The position numbers and the translations under genes were made by a program. From Physella acuta (lineage: Eukaryota > Mollusca > Gastropoda > Physidae), in the NCBI RefSeq assembly GCF_028476545.1, contig NW_026733035.1:62001-126000 (forward strand): 64,000 bases of DNA, given 5' to 3'. A model generated the notes under the pieces. It was not told the DNA's origin and did not search any database. It saw nothing but the letters and a program-made list of their open reading frames with translations. Shown here piece by piece: positions 12,446-35,143 of this stretch (positions within the stretch are counted from its first letter, which is position 1; each line of letters begins with the position of its first letter).

Positions 12446-14607
12446 CCTACCTTACCCTACCCTACCCTACCCTACCCTACCCTACCCTACCCTACCCTAC
12501 ACTACCCTACACTACACTACACTACACTACACTACACTACACTACACTACACTACACTACACTACACTACACTACACTACACTACACTACACTACACTAC
12601 ACTACACTACACTACACTACACTACACTACACTACACTACACTACACTACACTACACTACACTACACTACACTACACTACACTACACTACACTACACTAC
12701 ACTACACTACACTACACTACACTACACTACACTACACTACACTACACTACACTACACTACACTACACTACACTACACTACACTACACTACACTACACTAC
12801 ACTACACTACACTACACTACACTACACTACACTACACTACCCTACCCTACCCTACCCTACACCACAACACACCACACCACACCACACCACACCACACCAA
12901 ACACTAAACTAAACTAAACTAAACTAAACTAAACTAAACTAAACTAAACTAAACTAAACTAAACTAAACTAAACTAAACTAAACTAAACTAAACTAAACT
13001 AAACTAAACTAAATTAAACTAAACTAAACTAAACTAAACTAAACTAAACTAAACTAAACTAAACTAAACTAAACTAAACTAAACTAAACTAAACTAAACT
13101 AAACTAAACTAAACTAAACTAAACTAAACTAAACTAAACTAAACCTAACTAAACTAAACTAAACTAAACTAAACTAAACTAAACTAAACTAAACTAAACT
13201 AAACTAAACTAAACTAAACTAAACTAAACTAAACTAAACTAAACTAAACTAAACTAAACTAAACTAAACTAAACTAAACTAAACTAAACTAAACTAAACT
13301 ACACTAAACTACACTAAACTAAACTAAACTAAACTAAACTAAACTAAACTAAACTAAACTAAACTAAACTAAACTAAACTAACTAAAACTAAACTAAACT
13401 AAACTAAACTAAACTAAACTAAACTAAACTAAACTAAACTAAACTAAACTAAACTAAACTAAACTAAACTAAACTAAACTAAACTAAACTAAACTAAACT
13501 AAACTAAACTACAAACTAAACTAAACTAAAACTAAACTAAACTAAACTAAACTAAACTAAACTAAACTAAACTACCCTAACCTATCATACCCTACCCTAC
13601 TCTACTCTACCCTACCCTACCCTACCCTACCCTACCCTACCCTACCCTACCCTACCCTACCCTACCCTAACCTACCCTACCCTACCCTACCCTACCCTAC
13701 CCTACCCTACCCTAATATACCCTACCCTATCCTATCCTATCATATCTTATCCTACACTACCCTACCCTACCCTATCCTACCCTACCCTACCCTACCCTAC
13801 CCTACCCTACCCTACCCTAAACCTACCCTACCCTACCCTACCCCTACCCTACCCTACCCTATCCTATCCTATCCTATCCTATCCTAACCTACCCTACCCT
13901 ACCCTAATATACCCTACCCTATCATATCCTATCATATCTTATCCTACCCTACCCTACTCTACCCTATCCTATCCTACCCTACCCTACCTTACCTTACCCT
14001 ACCCTACCCTACCCTAATATACCCTACCCTATCCTATCCTATCTTATCCTACCCTACCCTACCCTACCCTACCCTACCCTACCCTACCCTACCCTACGCT
14101 ACGCTACCCTACCCTACCCTACCCTACGCTACCCTACGCTACCCTACCCTACCCTACCCCTAATATACCCTACCCTATCCTATCCTATCCTATCTTATCT
14201 TATCCTATCCTACCCTACCCTACCCCCTACCCTACCCCTACCCTACCCTACCCTACCCTACCCTACCCTACCCTATCCTATCCTATCCTATCCTATCCTA
14301 TCTTATCCTATCCTATCCTATCCTATCCTATCCTATCTTATCCTATCCTATCCTATCCTACCCTACCCTACCCTACCCTACCCTACCCTACCTTACCTTA
14401 CCTTACCCTACCCTACCCTACCCCTACCCTACCCTACCCTACCCTACCCTACCCTAATATACCCTACCCCTATCCTATCTTATCCTATCCTACCCTACCC
14501 TACCCTACCCTACCCTACCTTACCCTACCCTACCCTACCCTACCCCTACCCTAACCTAACCTACCCTACCCTACCCTACCCTACCCTAACCTAACCTACC
14601 CTACCCT
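12446..14607. repeat. 2.2-kb pentanucleotide repeat array
   Basis: Successive blocks of 5-bp units: CCCTA (about 12446-12500), CACTA (12500-12840), AAACT (12900-13570), then mixed CCCTA and CCTAT with AATAT interruptions (13570-14607). The plus strand is nearly G-free. The unique flanks match those of the short array at 34126-34318 in block 2. Confidence 0.97.
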
Positions 14608-15823
14608 ACCGTCAACCTGAACTTTAATCCTAAAAATAACTAGAATTTTAATTACTTTTCTCTTCAGACGACCCCTATTCTAATCCGTCACTTATCCTGA
14701 ACCAAGCCGTATTGGTACGACTAGGGAACTGGGGTGGGGGGGGGGAGTGGTGAGATTTACATGTGGAAGTAAATAACGAAGAGAGACAAGCAAGTATAAT
14801 TGTGTCTAGGTATGTAAATTTTAAAATGTATTGTTCTATCTGATGGTCCATAATATTATGGATTAGAACTATTCTACGGAAATCGTTGAAACCACTGCAT
14901 TTAGTCTAAGAACTTTTTAAAAAATACGTATCTGACTGATTATATAACCAATTTTTTATGATGCGCGACAAATAAACGAGACGTGTATAATCCATCTCAA
15001 AACTTGTTTCTTTTCCTTGGGGGGGGGGGGGGGGGGATAAATGAATGTACCGTTTTTAATTAGATCAATATCGACATCAGACACCGAAATTGTGCGTGTT
15101 GTTTTATGGTAATTGTTACTCATGAGCTGACTACCCAACATTACTGGTCGTATTACGACAGCATATTTTGCTTGTCGCAGCTAAATATATGACGGCCTAT
15201 TTGTAATTACTTATCTGACTCTTTTGTTTTATTTGAATTCTTGAGACGGCTATTTAAAACCTCTGGTAAATCTGCGATCAGTAATACAAAAAGCATTTGC
15301 CTTTCTTAAAACCATTTAAAATGTTGATCCTGTGATTAACACTGAATAACATAAGTTAAAACCCCAGAAATAAAACACAAAGATCATTTTTCAAGGGCGA
15401 CAACATATAAATTTTATAACCGGCTGGTTTACTCTCAGAGCTAAATTTAGAATATTTGTGACCTTGTGATACGTAAACACAAAACGTCTATGGGACATAA
15501 CTGCATTATTAAATAAAAAGTTCCACAATTTTTTCCATCGTGTGTACCATTAATAGTATCTGCTTCTGTGATGTTCTGTTGATTTTTTATATCACGTGAT
15601 CAAACAATTGTTCTCATACCTGTTACACCTTGTTTGCTTTTTTGTTTCGTTCAAATTGACAGGGTCGTTTATAGAATACACGACGCCAGGTTATGTGTTA
15701 TTTCGTTCCCCCCCCCCTCCCCACCTCGCTTATGGTCCCATATTGTCACAATAACTAAGATTCACTTTTCCTTTTAATTAACGTCATGCATTTTCGCCTC
15801 ACTCATTTCAATATTAATATAGT

Positions 15824-15826
<3 letters not shown>
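14608..15826. other. Block 1 intergenic spacer, no gene seen
   Basis: AT-rich with poly-G and poly-C tracts (near 14735, 15020, 15710). It aligns with 34330-35870 of block 2. Confidence 0.6.
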
Positions 15827-16898
<1,072 letters not shown>

Positions 16899-17349
16899 CA
16901 GTGGTGTCGGTAAGTCGGGTATCACCCAGTGCGACACCTCATGGTGTCGCCCCCCACCCTTTTTTTTTAAATTATGCAGTTGGTGTCAACTCCCCCCCCC
17001 CTCCCACTTTCCGCTGACAGCTTTAAAGTGTTCGCATTTAATACTAACGATGTTTATCTATAGTCGGCTCTTAATACTGCTAGATGTAGCATTGCTATCT
17101 CTAGAGCTTGCATGTCTACGTCATGGTGTAACCCCCCCCCCACCCCACCCCACCCCCACCCCCTCATTTGTCGGGATTGTCATTATGTACTTAAAATACT
17201 TTTTAACTCTAGTTAATTCATTGAACTGGCAAAAAAACATTTATTCTATATCTTCTAATTTGTTTATATTGGTGTGCCCCCCCCCCCCCCATTTCAATGG
17301 TGTCACCCGGTGCGGTCCGCACTCCCGCCCCCGCCTCGCGACGCCTGTG
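16899..17349. mobile_element. Non-autonomous hAT-type element
   Basis: Starts CAGTGGTGTCGG and ends CGCGACGCCTGTG (imperfect inverted ends). It is flanked by 8-bp duplications GTAGATCA (16891-16898) and GTAGGTCA (17350-17357). Block 2 has the uninterrupted site at about 36555-36570. The interior is rich in poly-C tracts; no transposase is seen. Confidence 0.75.
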
Positions 17350-17357
17350 GTAGGTCA

Positions 17358-18433
<1,076 letters not shown>

Positions 18434-18565
18434 GTTTGTGTGTGTATATTTGTATATTTAATATTAAAAAGTTTATGTATCCACATATAAGAGTTCATCG
18501 TTAAAAACGTTAAAAGCATTAAGTAATGTTTAATCGATATTCGAATAGTGATCGATGATTGTGAT

Positions 18566-19271
18566 CTAACCGTCCCTAGACGTCTGGGTGGTCTGCGATC
18601 TTCGATTAGTTGAGTCAGTGTTTGGTTCTCCAACGCACTTTGGTAATAAATAGCTGTTGGTCAGCCCACTTGCATATTGTGAGTCCAACACAACATGTGT
18701 CCCACTGGTCACTGATGGGTCACCAGCTTGACCTAGTGGGACCTGACTCTCTACATGACTGTAGTGGTGACTCTGGTTGTCACCAGTCTCAGTATCACCA
18801 AGCTGATTGTAGTGGTGACTCACGTTGTCACCAGTCTCAGTATCACCAAGCTGATTGTAGTGGTGATTCTGTATGGTAACCATCTCTATGTCATCATAGT
18901 GACTGTACGAGACAGTCAGACCAGCATCAAGAAGATCAGTTTGTTTATGTGTTAGTGTAAGCAGACATTTCATCCAACCTAAAACAAAAGTAAAGCAATT
19001 GTTGCAGATAATTCGTAATAAAATTAGAATAGTGCTTTTTTCACATCCACGCACTAATATGCAGGTATTTATTATCTGGGGTAAGTGGCTAAATCACATA
19101 ATAAAACATGTTCTCTAGACTTACCATATTTGTAGAGAGAGATCACACAGATCAAAGTCACGACAAACAACACCACTGTCCCAGCCATTGTCAAAGAGAA
19201 GATAAAAATTCCCTTTTCGGTAAAACAGCAGAGTTCTGGCTCAAGTTCCTGATGATTTACAGTTTGCTCTA
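18566..19271 (-). pseudogene. Orphan membrane and tail exons of a family 1 receptor
   Basis: Two exons: 19125-19271 (phase 1-1, membrane helix SLTMAGTVVLFVVTLICVIS) and 18566-18978 (tail). They match receptor Y exons 8 and 9, but no ectodomain exons lie upstream before gene B. The tail has a duplicated block giving two YNQL motifs (HHYNQLGDTETGDN, repeated) followed by YSHV. The frame ends at a TAG where receptor Y continues with TAC and 14 more residues. The duplication breakpoint apparently fell just upstream of the membrane exon. Otherwise the frame is open and splice sites are intact, so use as an alternative 3' end is possible but unproven. Confidence 0.75.
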
Positions 19272-19289
19272 CTGAGAAAAAAAAACAAA

Positions 19290-19640
19290 GCTTGAATGTA
19301 CATTTGCGTTGTATGAGGTTCATGGACAAAAGTTTTTGCTAAGTGTAATTGTTTATCATGTTTATGGAGACGGTTATTTAAATGTCATTTTACGGGTGGA
19401 TTTAAATTGTTTTTCAAGTAAGAGCTTGAATTGTTCTCTTCGAATTTCTGAGCACCGAGCAGCAACATTTTACGTCATTAATATTTTTGTTATGACAGTT
19501 TTTTTTTTTAATTTTTTAAGTGTTAAGTTTTTATTTGTAGTTATTATGGCTGTCATGTAGTAAAACTCCCTTTCTATAGCAATTATTTCGATAGGTTTTA
19601 TCATACATTAATTTTTTTATTTTTTTTAACTGTTCAAGAC
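19290..19640. other. Junction between duplication blocks
   Basis: Block 1 similarity to block 2 fades just right of 19290, and the block 2 start becomes recognisable by about 19590-19640 (matching about 3090-3140). No feature is seen in between. Confidence 0.55.
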
Positions 19641-19739
19641 AATTTTTATGGTATTTAAAAACTTAAAAGGTTTTCATTATCTAACATACTTTAGGAAACT
19701 TATACTGGATCTTTAATACAGAAAGGTATATTCTGTTAA

Positions 19740-19874
19740 ATGTAGATGGTATAAATCGACGTGCAGCGTCAATTCAACACACCGCCTGACGTGAAGACGT
19801 AGCGGGCTTGACACGCAGACACAGCAATGTTTACTACTCTTAATTAGATGAAAAACAGCAGGAAATAGACAATA
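19740..19874 (+). promoter_or_regulatory. Candidate promoter of gene B
   Basis: TATAAA at 19750-19755 and TGACGT at 19787-19792, with the GC-rich block also seen upstream of gene A. The divergent signal exon found next to gene A is absent here. Confidence 0.45.
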
Positions 19875-27699
<7,825 letters not shown>

Positions 27700-28033
27700 C
27701 ATTTTCTAATGATAAAACAAGCTCAATAAAAACAAACTCGATCGAAGTCAGAAATAAAAACATCCATAAAAATGTGCACACACCAATGGCAGAAAATGGA
27801 CATGGTAAAGCAGATCCAATTTATCAAAAGAAAGAAAACACCAATAAGGACAAAAATACTACAGTTGAAGATAAACAAACTACACGCAAAGCAAGTACTA
27901 CAAACACTAAACGGGTAATTTAACAGCAGTATCGATTGAAAAAAAAAATCAAGCAGGTAAAGGAATAAGTAAATGTCCACCTTTTTAAGGAAACATTGAA
28001 ATTGTAATAAACTTACTTTTTATTATTTACACT

Positions 28034-28129
<96 letters not shown>

Positions 28130-28161
28130 TATATATATATAAAATATATATATATATATAT

Positions 28162-28225
<64 letters not shown>

Positions 28226-28252
28226 TGAGTATTTGTGTGTGTGTGTGTGTGT
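28034..28252. repeat. (CA)n(AT)n(GT)n microsatellite downstream of gene B
   Basis: Short CA run, AT run 28049-28178, then a GT run to 28252. Confidence 0.95.
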
Positions 28253-28658
28253 GTAATTCAAGTAATCTGTGCCAATATTTGGTTTCAGTGTTAGCATTAC
28301 TGTAGGATTATTTTTGAGATTATCTTGAAGTAAAAGTATTTTTTTTTAAAACCACATTTGCTAAATAAATAATTAAAGCCTGTAAAAAAATATTTTTATT
28401 TAATGCTTATATTTGTTTTGCACAATATTGGACATAATGTTTTTTATTTTTAAAGTAGGGCCTATACGTTTTTGCTTTAAAAGTCAATACTAATATTTTG
28501 CATTAAAAGTATACTGGCACTATGTACATTTGAAAGTTTTTATGCATTGTATTAAATAACGTTTTCTCCTAGTTAAATAAAGAAAATTTGATTATCACTG
28601 TTTAACCAAACATAGTGGTTATACGTTATTCTTTGTAACTGTCTTTATATCCATAAAT

Positions 28659-28793
<135 letters not shown>

Positions 28794-29117
28794 GGTTAGT
28801 GTTAAATATACTAAGCTTTATTTATATGTACTGGATAAATATTTTTATAATTTAACTTGTCGCCATAATTATTATTTAATGCGCACTTCCTGCTGCTTTG
28901 CTTACGTTAAATCTTTTACTTTTTACAATATTTTGAAAAGTACCACTTTTCTGTTGTGAATTGCTTAAATGATATACAGCTTCAATTTCGGCTATTATTT
29001 CTTTATTCGTCATTATAAAATAAATCGTGTGGATGAATAGGCTATTTTTACAAGCTTTTATTTAACTCACTTCCTCGTCACTCTGTCGCCAATCGTCTGT
29101 CGTCAGTCCGTCTAGAT

Positions 29118-29294
29118 CAGGGGTCTCCTCTCATCCGGCCCGCGGAGATCTTTTTGTCCGCCGAAAAACCGTTTGTTGGTAATGGCTGAGGAACTTTGCC
29201 CAGCAAATCAAAGACATGCCTAGAAGAAGCTGGCCCCCGAACTGAAATTTGATAGTTAATGCGGCCCTCGGACTGAAAAGTTTGGAGACCCCTG
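29118..29294. mobile_element. hAT-type element, 'CAGGGGTCTCC' family, copy 1
   Basis: Starts CAGGGGTCTCC and ends GGAGACCCCTG. The flanking 8-bp duplication GTCTAGAT is at 29110-29117 and 29295-29302. The interior shares CATCCGGCCCGCGGAGATC with the copy at 33854-34063, but is shorter near its left end. Confidence 0.85.
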
Positions 29295-29559
29295 GTCTAG
29301 ATCGAAACGCCGGTGCAAAATTGCAGACACAGATACGGTTCGTAATAGGTAAGTGGGTCAAGACATGAAGACAGTGCATCATAACATTCCATTTGACTTA
29401 ATTGGATGCGTAATTAATTTTTTTTATGAATTAATTAAAATTTTGACAAAATTTGTAGGCATTTCTATCCAACTACTCCACACGCGTCATCACGTTTCAA
29501 TAGCGCGTCATGGATTTTAGTCATGAAAATCTAGTGTAAATAAAACTAGTAAAGTACTG

Positions 29560-29831
29560 AAAAAAATTTATTAAAAAACGTTTTAATAACAAGCTTTTAT
29601 GTAATAATGCACTAAAAAAGATAAAATAAATTATACACTACTATTTAAATAACCTTAAAGAAAAGCGTGGGTCTCTTCCTAAACATTAGTAAATGTAGTA
29701 TCCAATAGATACTAAAGTGACCCACGCTTTTCTTTATAGTTATTTAAATAGTAGTGTATAATTTATTTTGTACTTTTTAGTGCATTACTACATAAAAGCT
29801 TGTTATTAAAACGTTTTTTATGAATTTTTTT
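29560..29831. repeat. Long palindrome (arms about 112 bp, loop about 48 bp)
   Basis: The left arm (29560-29671) and right arm (29720-29831) are near-exact reverse complements, sharing AACAAGCTTTTATG / CATAAAAGCTTGTT and AAAGCGTGGG / CCCACGCTTT. Flanking sequence (29400-29560) resembles 32040-32220 in reverse orientation. Probably a foldback-type mobile element. Confidence 0.8.
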
Positions 29832-31338
29832 ATATTTTTTTTTTGAGTTGACGTGCTATAAGTACATATCTTTAAAATACTTTATTTAGTTTGAAACATG
29901 ACAAGTTATTTTAAACATTAAGGTTTGGAATAGGTTCTCTATGCAAAGGAGATGCACATTTAATATATTATTATATTTCTTGTATTCTTGTGCAACAACA
30001 GCTTACAGAAACGTTTTATTCATTTTTAATTTATCTAAAAGAATTCTGCATTGAACAGTTTAGGGTATGTATAGTATTAATTCACTGCATGTTATAATTC
30101 ACACAATCCTAAAAAATATAGAAATGGTTTTATGAAGTTTCTGTAAGGTGTCGAACTGACTCATATTTGTTTTTGTGACTAGGTCTTACAAAGATTAAGT
30201 AGGTTAAAGAGAAGCAACGTTGCCTATAGTTAGATTACTTTGAAATTATGGAATGTCGGTTGTTTCTGTCTATTTTAGGCTAAGTATGGGAAGTGGGGTG
30301 AGTGAGAAAATCTGCTAAGCTAAACTGATAGACGACCCGAAAATTTGAACCTTGAGTTATGAATGACTATGTTGTAGGTTAATGTTTTGAATAGTTTCAT
30401 TCATAACAATTACATTTTGTCGGTACAACAAATAGAAAAAAAAACGATTAAACGTCCTGAAGCTTTTGGGTCAACAGTTTTAAAACAGTGTCCTAGTGAT
30501 TAAATACGCGTTGTTTGTGTCGCAGTTCCGTAAGCGAAGAGAAAAAATCAATACGTTGCTAAAAATAGAATTTCAGGAAACCTGTGTTAACACACCCAGC
30601 CTTGACACACTTTGAGTGTGACATTGGTGTAGCTTGACTAGCATACAGGTGTATTTTGTTACAGACCGAAATTTTAAACACAAGCAGGGTGTAAATACTG
30701 TAAACATGTTTAATAAAGCTCGCTAAAAGGCTTATATGGTTTAAGGGTTCTATTTTTATTATACTTAACACTACAGACTTATACATTTCGCCTCCAATTA
30801 GGGTAAGAGTAAGTGTTAGAGTTAGGTAAAAAGTTATCAAGGCTAGAGCTAGAGTTATTGGAGCTATAGCTAGAGTTAGAGTTAAAATTTTAGTTGAGTT
30901 AGTGTTAACATTTTAGTTGAGTTAGGGTTTAGTTTTCGGACTAGAGTGAGTGTGATGGTTAGGGTGAAGTACATACACAGCTATAACTAAAGTTTTACAA
31001 GTATTAACTTTAATCTTTAAACCCAATGAGCTCAGGGTTTTTATTTTTATCATGTAAAACGGTATATAAAATTTCTTTTAAATGAAACTACAGACAGTTT
31101 ACTAAAGTCCATAACTAAAAGTGCATGAAACACGGATCTATCATGTTTACAGCCGGTGTGTGAGTGTTGATTAAGGGCGGAGGGAGTGGGAAGGAGAGCA
31201 ACACATATCGATTGAATGGATTGTTATGGAGGAGTTTCTAAAAATAGCGTACAAGAAAAAAACAAACACGAGATGTTTATTAGGCTTCTAGACCAAAGTT
31301 ACATACGATTTTTTTTAGAAAATTAGGATAGTTTAACA

Positions 31339-31598
31339 CAGAGGCGTAGCGACCCTTCCCGACGCCCGAGGACACACTTTCGATTTGCACCCCCCTCCCT
31401 CAAACTTTCGATTTGCACCCCTCCGTCGAACTTTTGATTTGCACCCCCCCCCCCCTCCCCCTCAAACTTTCAATTTGCACCCCCCCTCGAACTTTCAATT
31501 TGTTTTTCCAACCCGTTTTGGCGCCCCCACTAAGGTCGGCGCCCGGGGACATATGTCCGTCCCCCCGCCCCCCCCCCCCCTACCTCGCTACGCCTCTG
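31339..31598. mobile_element. hAT-type element with CAGAGGCGTAGCGA ends
   Basis: Perfect 14-bp inverted ends CAGAGGCGTAGCGA and exact 8-bp duplications GTTTAACA (31331-31338, 31599-31606). The interior has C-rich tandem pieces of the form TTTCGATTTGCACCCC. Block 1 has the empty site near 11199. Confidence 0.9.
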
Positions 31599-31962
31599 GT
31601 TTAACAGTAGGCTTACATATAATTTTTATTTTTCAATCATACACGTCTAAATTTGAAATTTTTCCAGCAGTCAAGTCAGTTAATCAGTAAATTACTAGGT
31701 CTCTAAATCTGAATGCTAGTCTGTCCGTCCGTCCGTCGGTCTCTCTGTATGTCTCTATACACCGGACATTTTACAAAAATGAAACTATAGTTTGTTTAAA
31801 AGTTAAAACCCTAGTATTGTAAACATATTTTCAAAGGCGACAACAACACGGAATGATTTTCCCAAGAAATTAATTTAGAAAACACGGTGTATATATTATA
31901 GGAATGAAATATGTAAACACTGTGAATTTTAAAAACAAGGTAATTAAAAAGTCTAGTGACAA

Positions 31963-32609
31963 TTTTAGCGCAATTTCCTTATGTTATCTAAAAATAGCTC
32001 TGTCGTAGCGTAAATCAAGAGCAGGGTTAGTAAAACCATTGGTTAAAATACATGTTTTATTTACAATAGAGTTACATGACTAAAAACCATTGCGCGCCTA
32101 GCTACTGAACGTGATGACGCAGCCATTGAACGTGATGGCGCAGCTATTGAACGTGATGACGCGTGTGGTGTGGTTGGAAAAAATGCCTACTAATTCGGTC
32201 CAAATTTTAATTAATTCAAAAATTTTTTGTGACCGAACGAAAGGATATTTTTGAAAACTTTCATCGGCAATATTGTTCTAAATTATGGCAGGAATCGATT
32301 GGTACATGTTTCAAGTCGCTAAGTTGTCTGGTTGCCGAGATATGGGCCAAAAACTGCTTTTTTTCGAGGTTTTTTGGCTTTTCCGGGAAATCCATGAAAG
32401 AAACCCGGAATTTTTATAGCCTATGTTCATCCTCGTAACTTGCTTAACATAATTGCTTTTGGAACTAGTCATCGATATTGCTTCGTTGAGGAGGAGATAC
32501 GACCTAAAGCTGCGGACACACATCCATCCATCCATCCATCCATTCATTCATACATCCAGAAATGACGGGTTAATAAACGCAATTCTCCAGAATGGAAATT
32601 GCGCTAAAA
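31963..32609. mobile_element. Inserted element with TTTTAGCGCAATTTCC ends
   Basis: Inverted ends TTTTAGCGCAATTTCC (31963-31978) and GGAAATTGCGCTAAAA (32594-32609). The interior includes three GAACGTGATG(A/G)CGCAG-like repeats and a (CATC)n run. Absent from block 1. Exact ends and target duplication are not established; no transposase. Confidence 0.6.
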
Positions 32610-32772
32610 ATGAAATTAAAAAAAATGTACCAGGGAAAAGCACATTTCAAAACTTTACTCACTATCACATTACATTAAAACAATTGAAGCATGTACTTTT
32701 ACTATACATTGGACAGATGAAGTAGAGTTAATGTTTCTTGACCTCTGTATGAAGAGAAAGGGTGGTCAGCAC

Positions 32773-32823
32773 CAGTGGCGGAACTGGAAAAAAGGGCCAC
32801 CCCGCAGAAAAAAATTTTGGGTC

Positions 32824-32917
<94 letters not shown>

Positions 32918-33269
32918 TTAAGAGAAGTAATTGCTTTTTAATTTGTTTAGTGCAAATCTATTACAAGTTTCTTAAGAACACACATATTTGACTATTTGAA
33001 AAAAGGGAAATAAGTCGTGGAAGTGGTTTGAACGTTTGCCTATCTTTCACACTACAACTCATGTGGCCTATATATTTTTTTTCCTTTACGAAACAGCTTG
33101 TTAGCTACTGTAGAACATCGCTACTGTAGTAGATCTGATTGCTTTTTTTACAAGAAAATTAATTTTTTAACTATAAAAACATTGATTATGGTCGGCTGTG
33201 GGCCCCTAAACGGCCTTGCCCCCCCCCCCCCGCATTGCGGGGTCTGGCTGTACTGTATTTCCGCTCCTG
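32773..33269. mobile_element. hAT-type element inserted in a SINE
   Basis: Starts CAGTGGCGGAACTGG and ends ATTTCCGCTCCTG. The 8-bp duplications are GTCAGCAC (32765-32772) and GTCAGTTC (33270-33277). Block 1 has the unbroken SINE at this site (near 11694). It contains an AT microsatellite at 32826-32911. Confidence 0.75.
32826..32911. repeat. (AT)n microsatellite
   Basis: Pure AT run inside the 32773-33269 element. Confidence 0.95.
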
Positions 33270-33853
33270 GTCAGTTCTTGGCTTTGCCGCCTTTACTTTC
33301 CCTAACATGAGTTAAGTAACCATAAGAGCTAGGTGGACTCATAGAAGAAAGCTGCTACTATTTCAAATAATAATTAGGTTAAAATGTAGAGATTAACTTG
33401 GACACCGATTTTTGGCCGTAGAAGTCGATAAAAAACCAAATCTTAAACACCTGAAGAAATAATTATGAAAATGTTCACACTGTAAATGTAACGAATGCCA
33501 CGCGTTGCTTAATGATGAGTTGGGTTGTTTATTTTTAATGTTAAATGCTACGAACCAGGAACCTTAAATATATTCCATGAAAAAGTATGACACATCGTTT
33601 AAAAACATATTTCTAAATATCTACTCAAGATCAAGTAAAACATCCTGTTTGTTTTAAAAAGGCATTGTGATCTTCTTAGAAATTGTAAAGTTTAAAGGCT
33701 GAAGTAAATACCTTTACAATCCGAATAAAAGTAAAAAAAATTCTCTATAATGTTTTTCACCAAAGAGATTACCCTCCGCGTGGATAATTAAACCAATCAT
33801 TCCCTCTTCATTGTCCAGGGATTAATAACTTACATGTCAACTACACTTTAGAT

Positions 33854-34063
33854 CAGGGGTCTCCAAACTACGGCCCGCGGGCCGGATGCGGCCCGCGAGG
33901 TCCTCTCATCCGGCCCGCGGAGATCTTTTTCTCCACGGAAAAAACGTTTGTTGGTGATGGCTGAGGAACTTTGCCCAGAAAAATCAAAGACATGCCTGGA
34001 AGAAACTGGCCCCCGAACTGAAAGTTAATGCGGCCCTCGGACTGAAAAGTTTGGAGACCCCTG
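33854..34063. mobile_element. hAT-type element, 'CAGGGGTCTCC' family, copy 2
   Basis: Starts CAGGGGTCTCCAAACTACGG and ends TTTGGAGACCCCTG, with duplications CTTTAGAT at 33846-33853 and 34064-34071. Block 1 retains the empty site near 12398-12405. This is the fullest copy in the window (210 bp); it has no coding potential. Confidence 0.92.
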
Positions 34064-34125
34064 CTTTAGATAATTACAACCCCTCCTTTAACTTTATCTG
34101 TATTCAAAACCCTATCCTTAACTGT

Positions 34126-34318
34126 ATTCCTACCCTACCCAACCCTACCCTACCCTACCCAACCCTACCCTATCGTATCGTATCGTGTCGTATCGTATCG
34201 TATCGTATCGTATCGTATCGTATCGTATCGTATCGTATCGTATCGTATCGTATCGTATCGTATCGTATCCTATCCTATCCTATCCTATCCTATCCTATCC
34301 TATCCTATCCTATCCTAC
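34126..34318. repeat. Short pentanucleotide array, block 2
   Basis: CCCTA units, then about 18 TATCG units, then about 10 TATCC units. The flanks match those of the 2.2-kb array in block 1, which lacks the TATCG expansion. Confidence 0.95.
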
Positions 34319-34829
34319 TGTAACCTACCCTACCGTCAACCTGAACTTTAATCCTAAAAATAACTAGAATTTTAATTACTTTTCTCTTCAGATGACATAT
34401 CCCTAAACCTATTCTAATCCATTACTTATCTTGAACCAAGCCCGATTGGTATGACGGGGAAAGTGGGGGAGGAAGGGGAGGGGGGGGGGAGGTTAAGAAG
34501 GAAGTAAATAACGAAGAGACACAACCAAGTATAAATGTGTCTAGTTATGTAAATTTTAAAATGTATTGTTCTATCTGATAGTCCAAAATATTATAGATTA
34601 GAACTATTCTACGGAAATTGTTGAAACCACGGCATTTAGTCTAAGAACTTTAAAAAAATACGTATCTGACTGATTATATAACCAACTTTTTATGACGCGC
34701 GACAAGTAAACGAGACGTATATAATTCATCTCAAAACTTGTTTCTTATCCTTTGGGGAAAAATAAATCAATGCACCGTTTTTAATTAGAACAATATCGAA
34801 ATCTGACACCAAAATTGTACGTGTTGTTT

Positions 34830-35143
34830 TAGGGGCGTAGCGAGGGGGGGCGGGGGGTGCGGACCGCACCGGGTGACACCATTTAGGGGGGTGACACCAA
34901 GGCAAAAAATAGTAAAGTATATAGAGAAAAACTCGAGGGGGGGGTGCAAATCGAAAGTTTGAGGGGGGGGGGTGCAAATCGAAAACTTGAGGGGGGGGGT
35001 GTGCAAATAGAAAGTTTGAGGGGGGGGGGATGCAAATCGAAAATTTGAAAGTTTGTCCCTGGGAAGGGTCTCTATGCCTCTGGGGCGGGGGGTGACACCA
35101 TTAAGTGCCGCACCGGGTGACACCCGACCTCGCTACGCCACTG
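34830..35143. mobile_element. hAT-type element related to 31339-31598
   Basis: Starts TAGGGGCGTAGCGAGG and ends CCTCGCTACGCCACTG (16-bp inverted ends, two mismatches). Exact 8-bp duplications TGTTGTTT are at 34822-34829 and 35144-35151. Block 1 has the empty site near 15097. The interior carries G-rich tandem pieces. Confidence 0.9.

Larger units (their letters stand above)
30101..34120. other. Block 2 spacer with nested insertions
   Basis: Aligns with 9970-12440 of block 1 apart from inserted elements at 31339-31598, 31963-32609, 32773-33269 and 33854-34063. No gene recognised. Confidence 0.6.

Noticed and set aside
12401-12907. A 168-codon frame rich in Tyr, Thr, Leu and His
   Set aside because: It is a reading of the CCCTA/CACTA pentanucleotide array.
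18610-18955. Plus-strand frames opposite the orphan tail exon
   Set aside because: They are antisense shadows of the tail exon repeats; the minus frame matches receptor Y.
31385-31690. Proline-rich frames
   Set aside because: They come from C-rich tandem pieces within a hAT-type element.
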